Assembly (NCBI RefSeq): GCF_000300235.2
Contig: NZ_CP004388.1
Location: 2,213,501 to 2,277,500 of the forward strand
Origin: Thalassospira xiamenensis M-5 = DSM 17429
GTDB taxonomy: Bacteria; Pseudomonadota; Alphaproteobacteria; Rhodospirillales; Thalassospiraceae
Direction of reading: 5' to 3'
Length of the DNA: 64,000 nt
In this document: positions 1 to 8,535 of the stretch, piece by piece
How the letters are laid out: each line of letters begins with the position of its first letter
Numbering within the stretch: position 1 is the stretch's first letter
Notes under the pieces: generated by a model
The model's database searches: none
Seen by the model: the letters and a program-made list of their open reading frames with translations, nothing else
What the model was told of the DNA's origin: nothing
Translations under genes and position numbers: made by a program

Positions 1-404
<404 letters not shown>

Positions 405-469
405 TCATCTCAAAGCAAAACGCCGCAGTTCGATGCCGCTCAGTGCATCACGAACCGGGGAATACAACA

Positions 470-501
470 ATCAAAAATTGAGGCGGCAATTTTGCCGCCT
501 C
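470..501 (-). terminator. Intrinsic terminator after secG
   Basis: On the minus strand a nine- to ten-base-pair stem built on GAGGCGGCAA and its complement (480-501) is followed by a T-rich tail over 473-479. It lies just past the secG stop and before pyrG. Confidence 0.8.
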
Positions 502-519
502 TGGTCGTCGGTTTGTTTT

Positions 520-855
520 TTAGCGGGTCGGAGCCGCCGGTCCGGTGTCCTCGGCGGGCTGTTGTTCAGCTGCCGGGGCCGGAGCCTGATCCAGTATGGA
601 TGTCGGCTGGGTATGAGTGTTGGACAACAATGCCAGGGCAAGGCTTGTAATCATGAATGCCCCGGCAAGAATAGCGGTCGTACGTGTCAGAAGGTTTGCT
701 GCGCTGCGCGAGCTCATGACGCCGAAATTACCGCCGCCGCCACCGCCGCCGCTTCCGCCGATACCAAGCCCACCGCCCTCGCTGCGCTGTACGAGAATGA
801 CGGCAATCATGCCAAGCGCAAGAAGAAGGTGAATTACCAGAATAACAGTTTGCAT
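520..855 (-). CDS. secG: Preprotein translocase subunit SecG
   Basis: SecG is the small auxiliary subunit of the SecYEG translocon in the inner membrane and helps SecA-driven export. The 111-residue product has a first membrane segment at about residues 3-22 (VILVIHLLLALGMIAVIL), then VQRSEGGGLG and a glycine-rich loop at 24-43, and a second membrane segment at about 60-80. This is the usual SecG layout. The C-terminal tail is rich in Ala, Pro and Gln, as in other alphaproteobacterial SecG proteins. It lies 98 bp downstream of tpiA and ahead of pyrG. Confidence 0.93.
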   Translation of the reverse strand: MQTVILVIHLLLALGMIAVILVQRSEGGGLGIGGSGGGGGGGNFGVMSSRSAANLLTRTTAILAGAFMITSLALALLSNTHTQPTSILDQAPAPAAEQQPAEDTGPAAPTR

Positions 856-882
856 GGTCTCGAAACTCTTGTCCTAAAACTT

Positions 883-911
883 CCGATCCGAAATTATTAT
901 GGCCGGATCGG
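883..911. repeat. Inverted repeat between tpiA and secG
   Basis: CCGATCC (883-889) and GGATCGG (905-911) form a perfect seven-base-pair dyad with a 15-base AT-rich loop. It could be a weak attenuator hairpin in a tpiA-secG transcript or an operator; the sequence does not decide. Confidence 0.4.
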
Positions 912-953
912 GCAAAAATTTGATGCGTATTTAACGTGTTTTATGACAGTTGG

Positions 954-1709
954 CTAGGCGCAACTTTCAATAATTTTCCAAAAATCGTCAACCTTGAGGC
1001 TCGCCCCGCCAACCAGTGCACCGTCAACATCGGGCACAGACAGCAATTCAGCCGCATTGGACGGCTTTACCGAACCACCATACAGAATTCTGAATTTGTC
1101 ACCATCATCAAATCGTGCCGTCAGCCCTGCACGAATTGCAGCATGAACTTCGGCAACTTCATCAACGCTTGCCGTGCGCCCCGAGCCAATCGCCCAGACC
1201 GGCTCATAGGCAATGACGGTATTTTCCGCCGTCGCCTCATCAGGAACCGAAACCGCAATCTGGCCATTGACCACCGCAAGCGTCGCACCAAGATCGCGTT
1301 CCTGCTCGGTCTCGCCAACACAGACCACCGCAATCAGACCGGCATCATGGGCTGCCATTGTTTTCTGGCGAATAACGGTCGAACTTTCACCGTGGTCGGC
1401 CCGACGTTCGGAATGCCCGACAAGAACATGGGTCGCGCCGATATCGGCCAGCATCGGGGCCGCAATATCCCCGGTATGCGCGCCCGAAACGGCAACATGG
1501 CAATCCTGACCGCCAACCTTGACGGCACTCTTGGCCGTAACACCGGCAACATCGGAAATCAGGGTTGCCGGCGGACAGACCAGAATATCACATGCCAGAT
1601 CACCTTTTGCCTTTGCGCGGTCAGACAGTCCGCGCGCAAGTGCAAGCCCGTCGGTGCGCAGGCAATTCATTTTCCAGTTTCCGGCGATCAGGGGACGGCG
1701 CTGTGACAT
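954..1709 (-). CDS. tpiA: Triosephosphate isomerase
   Basis: The enzyme interconverts dihydroxyacetone phosphate and glyceraldehyde 3-phosphate in glycolysis and gluconeogenesis. The 251-residue product has the expected catalytic residues: Lys13 in AGNWKMN, His99 in GHSERR and Glu169 in YEPVWAIG, plus the phosphate loop YGGSVKPSNA near the C-terminus. An upstream in-frame start at 1799 exists. The ATG at 1709 is preferred because it has an AGAGGT ribosome-binding site about nine bases upstream and gives the normal family N-terminus. It is divergent from ppiD and leads the tpiA-secG unit. Confidence 0.96.
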   Translation of the reverse strand: MSQRRPLIAGNWKMNCLRTDGLALARGLSDRAKAKGDLACDILVCPPATLISDVAGVTAKSAVKVGGQDCHVAVSGAHTGDIAAPMLADIGATHVLVGHSERRADHGESSTVIRQKTMAAHDAGLIAVVCVGETEQERDLGATLAVVNGQIAVSVPDEATAENTVIAYEPVWAIGSGRTASVDEVAEVHAAIRAGLTARFDDGDKFRILYGGSVKPSNAAELLSVPDVDGALVGGASLKVDDFWKIIESCA

Positions 1710-2036
1710 ATGTATATCTACCTCTTGCTGCGACGGGTTTTGGATCAGGCAATGGCTGGGCCATGCGGGAACCGATCCGACAAGTATTGTTACAAACACG
1801 GTTCGATGCGGGTTTTAGCACGCGCTCAGGCCCCGGCCAAGCCCCGGAAAACACTGTCAACCGAACTTCGGGCACGGTCAATGCAATCGGATGTTGCCGC
1901 CCTTACCTCTCGCCATTAAGATGCGCGGCAATTGCGCCGGGATTTTCGTTATGTTCCGGCAGATAAAAGAAACGCTGCCGGTACATTGTCATCTGCATTG
2001 TCATCGGCACCAACCACGAATTGTTAGGCTTATCAT
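1710..2036. other. Divergent intergenic region tpiA/ppiD
   Basis: These 327 bases must hold the promoters of both divergent genes, but I cannot pick out a convincing -35/-10 pair for either. The only clear structure is a tandem 12-base repeat at 1984-2007. Small reading frames here look non-coding. Confidence 0.5.
1984..2007. repeat. Tandem 12-base direct repeat upstream of ppiD
   Basis: CATTGTCATCTG is followed immediately by CATTGTCATCGG, with 11 of 12 bases the same, 30 bases before the ppiD start codon. It may be a regulator site or leader element, or a chance duplication. Confidence 0.5.
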
Positions 2037-3929
2037 ATGCTTGCTGGCATTCGCTCTTTTTCGAAATCAATCTTTGCCAAGATCATCCTCGGCGTGATTG
2101 CAATCAGCTTCGTCGGATGGGGCCTGAATGCGTCGATGCTCGATCTTGGAACATCGCGTCAGGTTGCTGAAATCGGCAGCCAAAATATCAGCCCCGCCGA
2201 ACTGGATCGCGCCTTCCAGCGCAGCATCCAGAACATGCGCAGCGTTTTCGGTCCGAATTTCGACCGTCAGCAAGCCATCCAGATGGGCCTTTTGAACAAT
2301 ACGGTTCAAAATCTGGTTTCCCAGAAAATCCTGCGTGAAAACGCCAAGGAAATGGGCATCGGCATCAGCAACGAAAAAGTGCGCGAGACGATTTTCGCCT
2401 CTCCGGGCTTCCAGAATGAAACCACCGGCCAGTTCGACCGCGAACGTTTCCTTCAGGCGCTGTATTCCAGCGGATATACCGAACCGGAATTCATCGAAGG
2501 TGTTCGTGGCGACATGATGGGCCAGCAGGTTGTCGGCAGCCTCGCCGGTGCCGTCAGCGTCCCTGACGTCATGGCACAACAGATTGCCGCCTACCGCAAC
2601 GAACAGCGCAGCGGCAGCTTCTTTGCCCTGAATGCTTCGGAATTCGACACGATCGAAACGCCCGATGACGCGACCCTTCGTAAATATCACGAAGACAACG
2701 CACCGCAATTCACCGCCCCCGAAAGCCGCAATGTGACCCTGGTCACCCTTTCGGCGAAGGATCTGGCGGCAAATATGGATGTCACCGAAGAAGAAATTCT
2801 CGAGGCATATAACCATCGCCTGCCGGAATTCCAGACTCCGGAAAAACGCGTTGTCGAACAGATCCTGTTTGCCCCCAATGAAAAGGAAAGTGCCCAGGAG
2901 GCCTATAAGGCGCTTCAGGGGGGTGCCGATTTCATGCAGGTCGCAACCGACGATGCCGGTATGGATCCGTCGATTGTCAAACTTGGTGAATTCACCGCCG
3001 ACAACATCCTTCCCGATCTGCGCGATGCGACGTTTGGCCTTGAAGAAGGCGCATTTTCCGAACCGGTCGAAACAGCCCTTGGCTGGCATATCATTCGCGT
3101 GACCGGCATTACGCCGGAACAGACCGAAACCCTTGATCAGGTTCGCGACGATGTCGAAGCCGGTGTCCGGCAGTTCAAGGCCGAAGACGCGATCTATGAT
3201 CTTGCCGCCAAGCTTGATGATGAACTTGGTGCCGGTACCCCGCTTGAAGAAGCCGCAAACGCGGTTGGCGCAAAAACCTATAAACTGAACGACGTTGTGC
3301 GTGGCGAAGGTCTGGGTACTGAAATCACCGACAGCGGCGAGATCAATGCCAAGATTTTCGAACTCGGCAAGGGCGAGGAAAGCTTCCTCGAAGAAACCTC
3401 GACCGGTGTTCGTTATGTCGCACGCGTTGATGACGTCACCCCGTCGGCACTGCGTCCGTTTGAAGATGTGCGTGATGACGTTGTCACCGCATGGAAAACC
3501 GATGAACGCAACCGTCTGATGCTTGAAAAAGCCGATCAGCTTGCCGCGTCGATCAATGACCAGAATGCCGATATCGCAACGCTCGCTACCAGCGACAATG
3601 CCGAACTCGAACAAAGCGGCCTGACCAAACGTACCGGTCAGGGCCTCCAAGGCAATGTCAGCCCGGCGGTAGCCGCAGCCCTCTTCACCCTTGAAGAAGG
3701 CAAGGCAAAGGCCGTTCAGTCCGGCGACAATGTTCTGGTTCTGAAACTTGATCAGATCAAAGCTGGCACCATTGCCGAAGGCGCTGACGACCCGGTCGTG
3801 ACCGAACTCAAACAGGGCCTGAACGAAGACATCCTTGCAGAATATCTTGATTACCTGCAGGACGAGATTTCGGTCAGCGTCAATAACAGCGTGATCAACG
3901 GTCTTTATCCGCAAACTGCGGCCAACTGA
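2037..3929 (+). CDS. ppiD: Periplasmic folding chaperone / peptidyl-prolyl isomerase (PpiD type)
   Basis: PpiD-like proteins are anchored in the inner membrane and help newly exported proteins fold in the periplasm. The 630-residue product starts with a short cytoplasmic segment and one membrane helix at about residues 13-31 (FAKIILGVIAISFVGWG). A SurA-like N-terminal chaperone domain (about 35-190) follows, then a parvulin domain (about 240-345; it includes EKRVVEQILFAP, LGEFTADNILPDL and ALGWHIIRV) and a C-terminal SurA-like part. Length and layout match PpiD. The start gives the normal N-in anchor. A strong terminator follows at 3945-3973. The symbol is by family; the alphaproteobacterial form is often annotated only as a SurA N-terminal domain protein. 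Confidence 0.88.
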   Translation: MLAGIRSFSKSIFAKIILGVIAISFVGWGLNASMLDLGTSRQVAEIGSQNISPAELDRAFQRSIQNMRSVFGPNFDRQQAIQMGLLNNTVQNLVSQKILRENAKEMGIGISNEKVRETIFASPGFQNETTGQFDRERFLQALYSSGYTEPEFIEGVRGDMMGQQVVGSLAGAVSVPDVMAQQIAAYRNEQRSGSFFALNASEFDTIETPDDATLRKYHEDNAPQFTAPESRNVTLVTLSAKDLAANMDVTEEEILEAYNHRLPEFQTPEKRVVEQILFAPNEKESAQEAYKALQGGADFMQVATDDAGMDPSIVKLGEFTADNILPDLRDATFGLEEGAFSEPVETALGWHIIRVTGITPEQTETLDQVRDDVEAGVRQFKAEDAIYDLAAKLDDELGAGTPLEEAANAVGAKTYKLNDVVRGEGLGTEITDSGEINAKIFELGKGEESFLEETSTGVRYVARVDDVTPSALRPFEDVRDDVVTAWKTDERNRLMLEKADQLAASINDQNADIATLATSDNAELEQSGLTKRTGQGLQGNVSPAVAAALFTLEEGKAKAVQSGDNVLVLKLDQIKAGTIAEGADDPVVTELKQGLNEDILAEYLDYLQDEISVSVNNSVINGLYPQTAAN

Positions 3930-3944
3930 TCCCGATCAGAAATG

Positions 3945-3973
3945 GGGCGGCCTTTCATCGGGCCGCCCTTTTT
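3945..3973 (+). terminator. Intrinsic terminator after ppiD
   Basis: GGGCGGCC (3945-3952) pairs perfectly with GGCCGCCC (3961-3968) across an eight-base loop and is followed by five T. It leaves only 59 bases before the trpE start. No tryptophan-rich leader peptide is seen, so this is not read as a trp attenuator. Confidence 0.88.
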
Positions 3974-4032
3974 CGTTAAACTCCGCGCTGCCTCATACCG
4001 CCCACCCCTAATCGACCAAAATTGGACAGACC

Positions 4033-5529
4033 ATGGAAATCAAACCGGATTTCAACAGTTTCAAGCAGAACTATAATAACGGCATTTCGCAGGTTCTCTG
4101 GACCTCGCTGACCGCTGATCTTGATACGCCCGTCTCGGCGTTTCTCAAGATCGCCGAAGGCATGTCCAATACCTATCTGCTTGAATCTGTCGAAGGCGGT
4201 GCCGTGCGCGGACGCTATTCATTCCTTGGCCTGCGCCCCGATCTGATCTGGCGCTGCTTTGGCCAAAAGGTCGAACTGAACCGTCGCGCCCTTGCCGATG
4301 CCGATGCGTTCGAAGATGAACCCGATGCACCGCTTGAAAGCCTCAAAAAGCTGATCGCCGAAAGCCACATCGCCCTGCCCGACAATCTTCCGCCCATGAG
4401 TGCCGGTCTTGTCGGCTATATGGGTTATGACACCGTGCGCCTTATGGAAAAACTGCCCGATAGCAACCCGGATGAACTCGGCGTCCCTGATGGCATCTTT
4501 ATCCGCCCGACGGTCACCGCAAGCTTCGATACCATCGCCGATACCGTCACCGTCGTAACCCCGGTCCGCCCCGAAACAGGCATAGATGCCGATGCGGCCT
4601 ATGATCTTGCCTGTGCGCGCCTCAATGATGTCGTCCAGCAGTTCCAGCGCAACCTGTTCCTTGATCGCCGGTCCAAATCCGCCCCCGATACCCTGCCCGA
4701 CCCAAAGGTCAGCGTCGACGAGGCCGGTTTTCACAAAATGGTCGATCAGGCCAAGGAATATATCCGTGCTGGCGATATCTTTCAGGTCGTGCTCTCGCAA
4801 CGCTACACGCTGCCCTATCAATTGCCGCCCTTCGCCTTTTACCGCGCCCTTCGCCGGATCAATCCGTCACCTTTCATGTTTTATCTTGATATCGGCGGGT
4901 TTCAGGTTGTCGGCGCCAGCCCGGAAATCCTTGTCCGCCTGCGCGACGGCGAAGTCACCATTCGCCCGATTGCCGGAACGCGTCGGCGCGGCAAGACACC
5001 CGATGACGACAAGGTCATGGCCCAGGACCTGCTTGATGATCCCAAGGAACGTTCGGAACATCTGATGCTGCTTGACCTTGGGCGCAATGATGTCGGCCGT
5101 GTGTCCAAGCCCGGTACGGTGCGCGTCACCGACCGCGAACAGATCGAATACTATTCCCATGTCATGCATATCGTCTCGAACGTCGTCGGTCAGATCGACG
5201 ACAAATATGATGCGATGGACGCGCTCAAGGCCGGTTTCCCTGCCGGAACGGTATCGGGCGCGCCAAAGGTCCGCGCCATGGAAATCATCGATGAACTGGA
5301 ATCGGTCCTGCGCGGCATTTATGCAGGTTGTATCGGCTATATCTCCGCCGATGGCTCCATGGATACCTGCATCGCGCTTCGGACCGCTGTCATCAAGGAC
5401 GAACAGATCCATATTCAGGCCGGAGCCGGGATCGTCGTAGACAGCAAACCGGAACTCGAACACAAGGAATGCCAGAACAAGGCAGGCGCATTGATGGCCG
5501 CCGCCCGCGAAGCCCATCGGTTTGCCTAG
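4033..5529 (+). CDS. trpE: Anthranilate synthase component I
   Basis: TrpE converts chorismate to anthranilate, the first step of tryptophan synthesis, using ammonia supplied by TrpG. The 498-residue product has the N-terminal regulatory domain with the LLES element (49-52) that forms part of the tryptophan feedback pocket. The C-terminal chorismate-binding domain includes IAGTRRRGKT, DLGRNDVGRVS, GTVSGAPKVRAM and GAGIVVDSKPE. It is stand-alone, not fused to TrpG. The partner trpG lies 4.4 kb downstream beyond an AT-rich cassette and a minus-strand gene. GGACAG seven to twelve bases before the ATG may be a weak ribosome-binding site. Confidence 0.97.
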   Translation: MEIKPDFNSFKQNYNNGISQVLWTSLTADLDTPVSAFLKIAEGMSNTYLLESVEGGAVRGRYSFLGLRPDLIWRCFGQKVELNRRALADADAFEDEPDAPLESLKKLIAESHIALPDNLPPMSAGLVGYMGYDTVRLMEKLPDSNPDELGVPDGIFIRPTVTASFDTIADTVTVVTPVRPETGIDADAAYDLACARLNDVVQQFQRNLFLDRRSKSAPDTLPDPKVSVDEAGFHKMVDQAKEYIRAGDIFQVVLSQRYTLPYQLPPFAFYRALRRINPSPFMFYLDIGGFQVVGASPEILVRLRDGEVTIRPIAGTRRRGKTPDDDKVMAQDLLDDPKERSEHLMLLDLGRNDVGRVSKPGTVRVTDREQIEYYSHVMHIVSNVVGQIDDKYDAMDALKAGFPAGTVSGAPKVRAMEIIDELESVLRGIYAGCIGYISADGSMDTCIALRTAVIKDEQIHIQAGAGIVVDSKPELEHKECQNKAGALMAAAREAHRFA

Positions 5530-5608
5530 ACTGTAGAGGTATCAGAAAGCGGGATTGACCAAAACAACAGCCGCGAAAAAATTTGGCGTAAAGATTTCGA
5601 CAAATTTT

Positions 5609-6680
5609 CTAAGCAGTTAGGTATCTCACAAGCTGAACAACAATCCCTGCGACAGTTATCCCGACTGAGAATACACAAGTCAGTACATATGCTTGAAATC
5701 TTGTCGAAACCAACCTAATCGCAAATCCAATTCCATACTTCTGCATCAAAACAAAGAACCCGCCTCCAACACGAACCAATTTTTTTACAAAAAAATCCGA
5801 GAAGAACGCAAAAACTTCAAGAACGCTCCTCACCAATAGATAAACAACGAAGTTGAAAAATAAATACATTGGAAATAGAATCAGCGGTCCGATAATAAAA
5901 TTTCCTTGTCCCTTGATGCCATCAGTCAAATAAAACATCACCCATCCCTGAAAAAGAGACAATAAAACTAAAAAGTATTTGAATTTTTTACAACTTACTG
6001 GCCGACAATGAACTTTATCAAAATCCATTCTGACGAACCTGAAAACACCCTCAACTTCATTCCAGACATCATCAAAATTAAGACGTCCTCCGAATTTTTT
6101 TTGAAAATGAATTAAAATCTGAAACCCATTTAAAATAACTCTCGCAGAAATCCAGAACCCTTGCGTACTTTGAGATGTCTTCACCACGATCAAGGGCATC
6201 ACTCAAAAAACAAAAAGTAGCTTCCTCGACTTGCCTGAATTCTCCTTCATGCCGCGAGAAAAGCTCATTCACATCCCCTGTTGCGTTGAATTTTCTAAAA
6301 GCCTCATGGTCCACAACCGGCTCTGAATGGTGTTCGTGTTTCCAATACGATTCTTCGCCATCAAAAACACTGTGCTCCACATTCTTCGAATTTATCTCGT
6401 AAAATGTTGGGAATTTGCGTTCATGTTCCGCATAAATACCGCTGTCTCCCTCCTCACCCTGATCTTCTTGGTCAATGCCTCCGAAGACACTCGGACTTTT
6501 TGGGTTTGAAGCATTATTGAGTGCTGCGTCATACGCCGAACGCAATTCTTGAAATTGCTGCGGGTCATTGCGATCAATGCGTTTCAAAGTACTTGCATAC
6601 GCGCGCTTAATCGCTCTCTCATCGCACGCTTCCGAGAGTCCAAGCACATGCCACGGCCATTCAACTGACATAGAAATCAT
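5609..6680 (-). pseudogene. J-domain membrane protein (DjlB/DjlC-like), frameshifted at an A8 run
   Basis: The first frame (6680 to 6078, 200 residues) starts with a J-like domain: WHVLGLSE, RAIKRAYASTLKRIDRND and FQELRSAYDAAL at about residues 10-54. The position of the usual His-Pro-Asp motif is occupied by RID (34-36). The second frame (open to 5609) carries three or four hydrophobic segments. The two frames meet at eight A (6095-6102 on the plus strand). Removing one A joins them into a protein of about 356 residues: J domain, acidic linker, membrane tail. That is the layout of the E. coli HscC co-chaperones. The start overlaps the hscC stop by 11 to 20 bases, so the two are translationally linked. 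GC content is well below that of the neighbours. It could be decayed, a sequencing error, or expressed through slippage on A8. Confidence 0.72.
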
Positions 6681-8363
6681 CTATCCTGTTAAGCATCTGC
6701 TCAATTTCACCGCGAATACGATCAATCTCGACTGGATCACGTTGATCAAGAACACTCTCAAAGGATGCGATCATATCAAGCACCCGCTGTCGATCCGAAC
6801 CACGTGTCATCGCATATACACGATCTAGTCTGGCAACAAGCGACTGGTTGACTTCATTTTCCCTTGGAGGCGATTTCAAAGTACGCATTTTTTCAAGGCG
6901 TTCAGCCAACTTTTCCGGTGACAGATCCTCTGAAAGGGTCTCGATAATCAATCCGTGCTTTTCGCCGCTACTCCCCAATGTCGCCTCGACTTCAAGCAAG
7001 CCCGAAGTATCGTAAACAAGTAAAACCTCAAAGTACTCCTTGTCCTTGCGCTTACGAGGCAGCTTTACGGTGTATTGCCCGAGCTTGATATTGTCGGCGA
7101 CATATGCAGATTCGCCTTGATAGACACTGATCAAGACCTCCTGCTGCTTGGCGTCAAGAGTCTGAAAAGAACCAACCCTACTGGCAGGAAGAGGCGTGTT
7201 GCGTTCAATAATAGGAGAAAACAAGCCCGAAACGCGACGACCGTCAGCAACCTCTCTGCCTATCTCAATACCGACAGAGAAAGGACTAACATCAGTCATC
7301 ACCACATCATCGAGCGCCCGATCCTCTGCCAACAATGCCGCTTGGACAGAGGCACCCAGAGCCACCGCATGATCCGGATCAATATTAAATTCAGGAAATT
7401 TACCAAAGTGCTTTGCCACCATGTGGCGTAACATTGGCATGCGCGTCGCGCCACCAACCAAAAGAATGCGATCCAGATCCTCACTTTTGAGACTCACATC
7501 ATACATGCATCTCTCAATAGGAATGAGCATACGCTGCAATAAAGGCTTTGCACCCTCGGCAAACTCGTCACGAGTAAGTTTGACTTCGTAAATTTCTTGT
7601 TTGTCGAAAACCTTTACGGTACAGGATTCCTCATTCGAAATCTTGACCTTGGCAATCTCTGCGTGTGCACGGAGTTCGGCCTGAAATTGGCCCCCCAACT
7701 TATGCCAAGGCCTTTCAATTTTCTCGCAAATCTGCTTTGCTAAAACTTCGGTAAAATCCTCTCCACCAAGGAATGCATCGCCGGACGAAGCTTTTACCTC
7801 CATTACGCCGTCAAACATCTCTAAGATGGTTACGTCAAAAGTGCCCCCGCCGAGATCAACAACGAGAAACTGTGTCTCTGCATCCTTTTCGTGAACGCCA
7901 TACGCAAGTGCCGCAGCGGTCGGCTCATTCACCAATCGCAAAAGATTGAGTCCCGCCAACTTGCAAGCTTCTTGAGTCACTCGTCGCTGTTGCTGATTGA
8001 AATAAGCCGGGACCGAAACGACAACGTCACGTATTTCACACCCCAGATACAACTCGGCATCTTGAGCAGTTTGGACAACACAAAAGACGACAACTCAGCA
8101 GGAGAATACGCCTCAGCCCCCAGTTTTATCTGCGACTGAGTGCCCATTTTACGCTTAAACAAGCTGATTGTTTTATCTCGGTGCGTGAATAGCCTCTCAC
8201 GCGCGCCTTTTCCGACGATTAATTCACCATCAGAAATAGAGACCACCGATGGGGTGAGGAATTCCCCCAACGCGTTCGGTATCAGTTGTGGTTTACCATC
8301 AACAAACGCCGAAACCAGCGAATTAGTGGTACCGAGATCAATTCCGATTGGCGGCTGTGACAT
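6661..8363 (-). pseudogene. hscC: HscC-type Hsp70 chaperone, one frameshift
   Basis: HscC (Hsc62) is a specialised Hsp70. The N-terminal frame (8363 to about 8064) reads IGIDLGTTNSLVSAF, LTPSVVSISDGELIVG and KTISLFKRKMGT. The second frame, read from about 8064 to 6661, continues with RDVVVSVPAYFNQQQR, LVNEPTAAALAYG, VVDLGGGTFDVTI and ILLVGGATRMPM. A one-base shift near 8060-8069 breaks the gene: after CTC one base is missing, and restoring it gives about 567 residues with the SKLLQDAELYL junction expected from the family. E. coli HscC has 556 residues. SPIIERNTPLPASR in the substrate domain is typical of HscC rather than DnaK. No GrpE or DnaJ gene is adjacent. The second part alone would lack the nucleotide-binding N-terminus, so the gene as written should not make a working chaperone. 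Confidence 0.82.
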
Positions 8364-8535
8364 TTACTAAATCCGACGAAACCTTTTGAAGCGATAAGTC
8401 TTTGCAATTTTAAGCCGTAAGACAAGAGTTTTAGAACGTGCTCTGGGTGTTTTTGCTTTAAGTACATTGATACTGACGGCGCCCCTGAAAAGTTCTTTGA
8501 CTTGATCAGGTCGGCTCAAAAAAGCCGAACAGCCT

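Noticed and set aside
2067-3914. A 615-codon open frame antisense to ppiD
   Set aside because: It mirrors the full length of ppiD, shows no family motif and arises from the biased codon use of the real gene.
3945-3973. trp attenuator before trpE
   Set aside because: There is no leader peptide with tandem Trp codons and no competing hairpin; the structure is a plain terminator for ppiD.
8511-8528. Hairpin TCGGCT...AGCCGA after the deacetylase gene as a terminator
   Set aside because: Only six base pairs, and the T run is in the loop rather than after the stem on the relevant strand.
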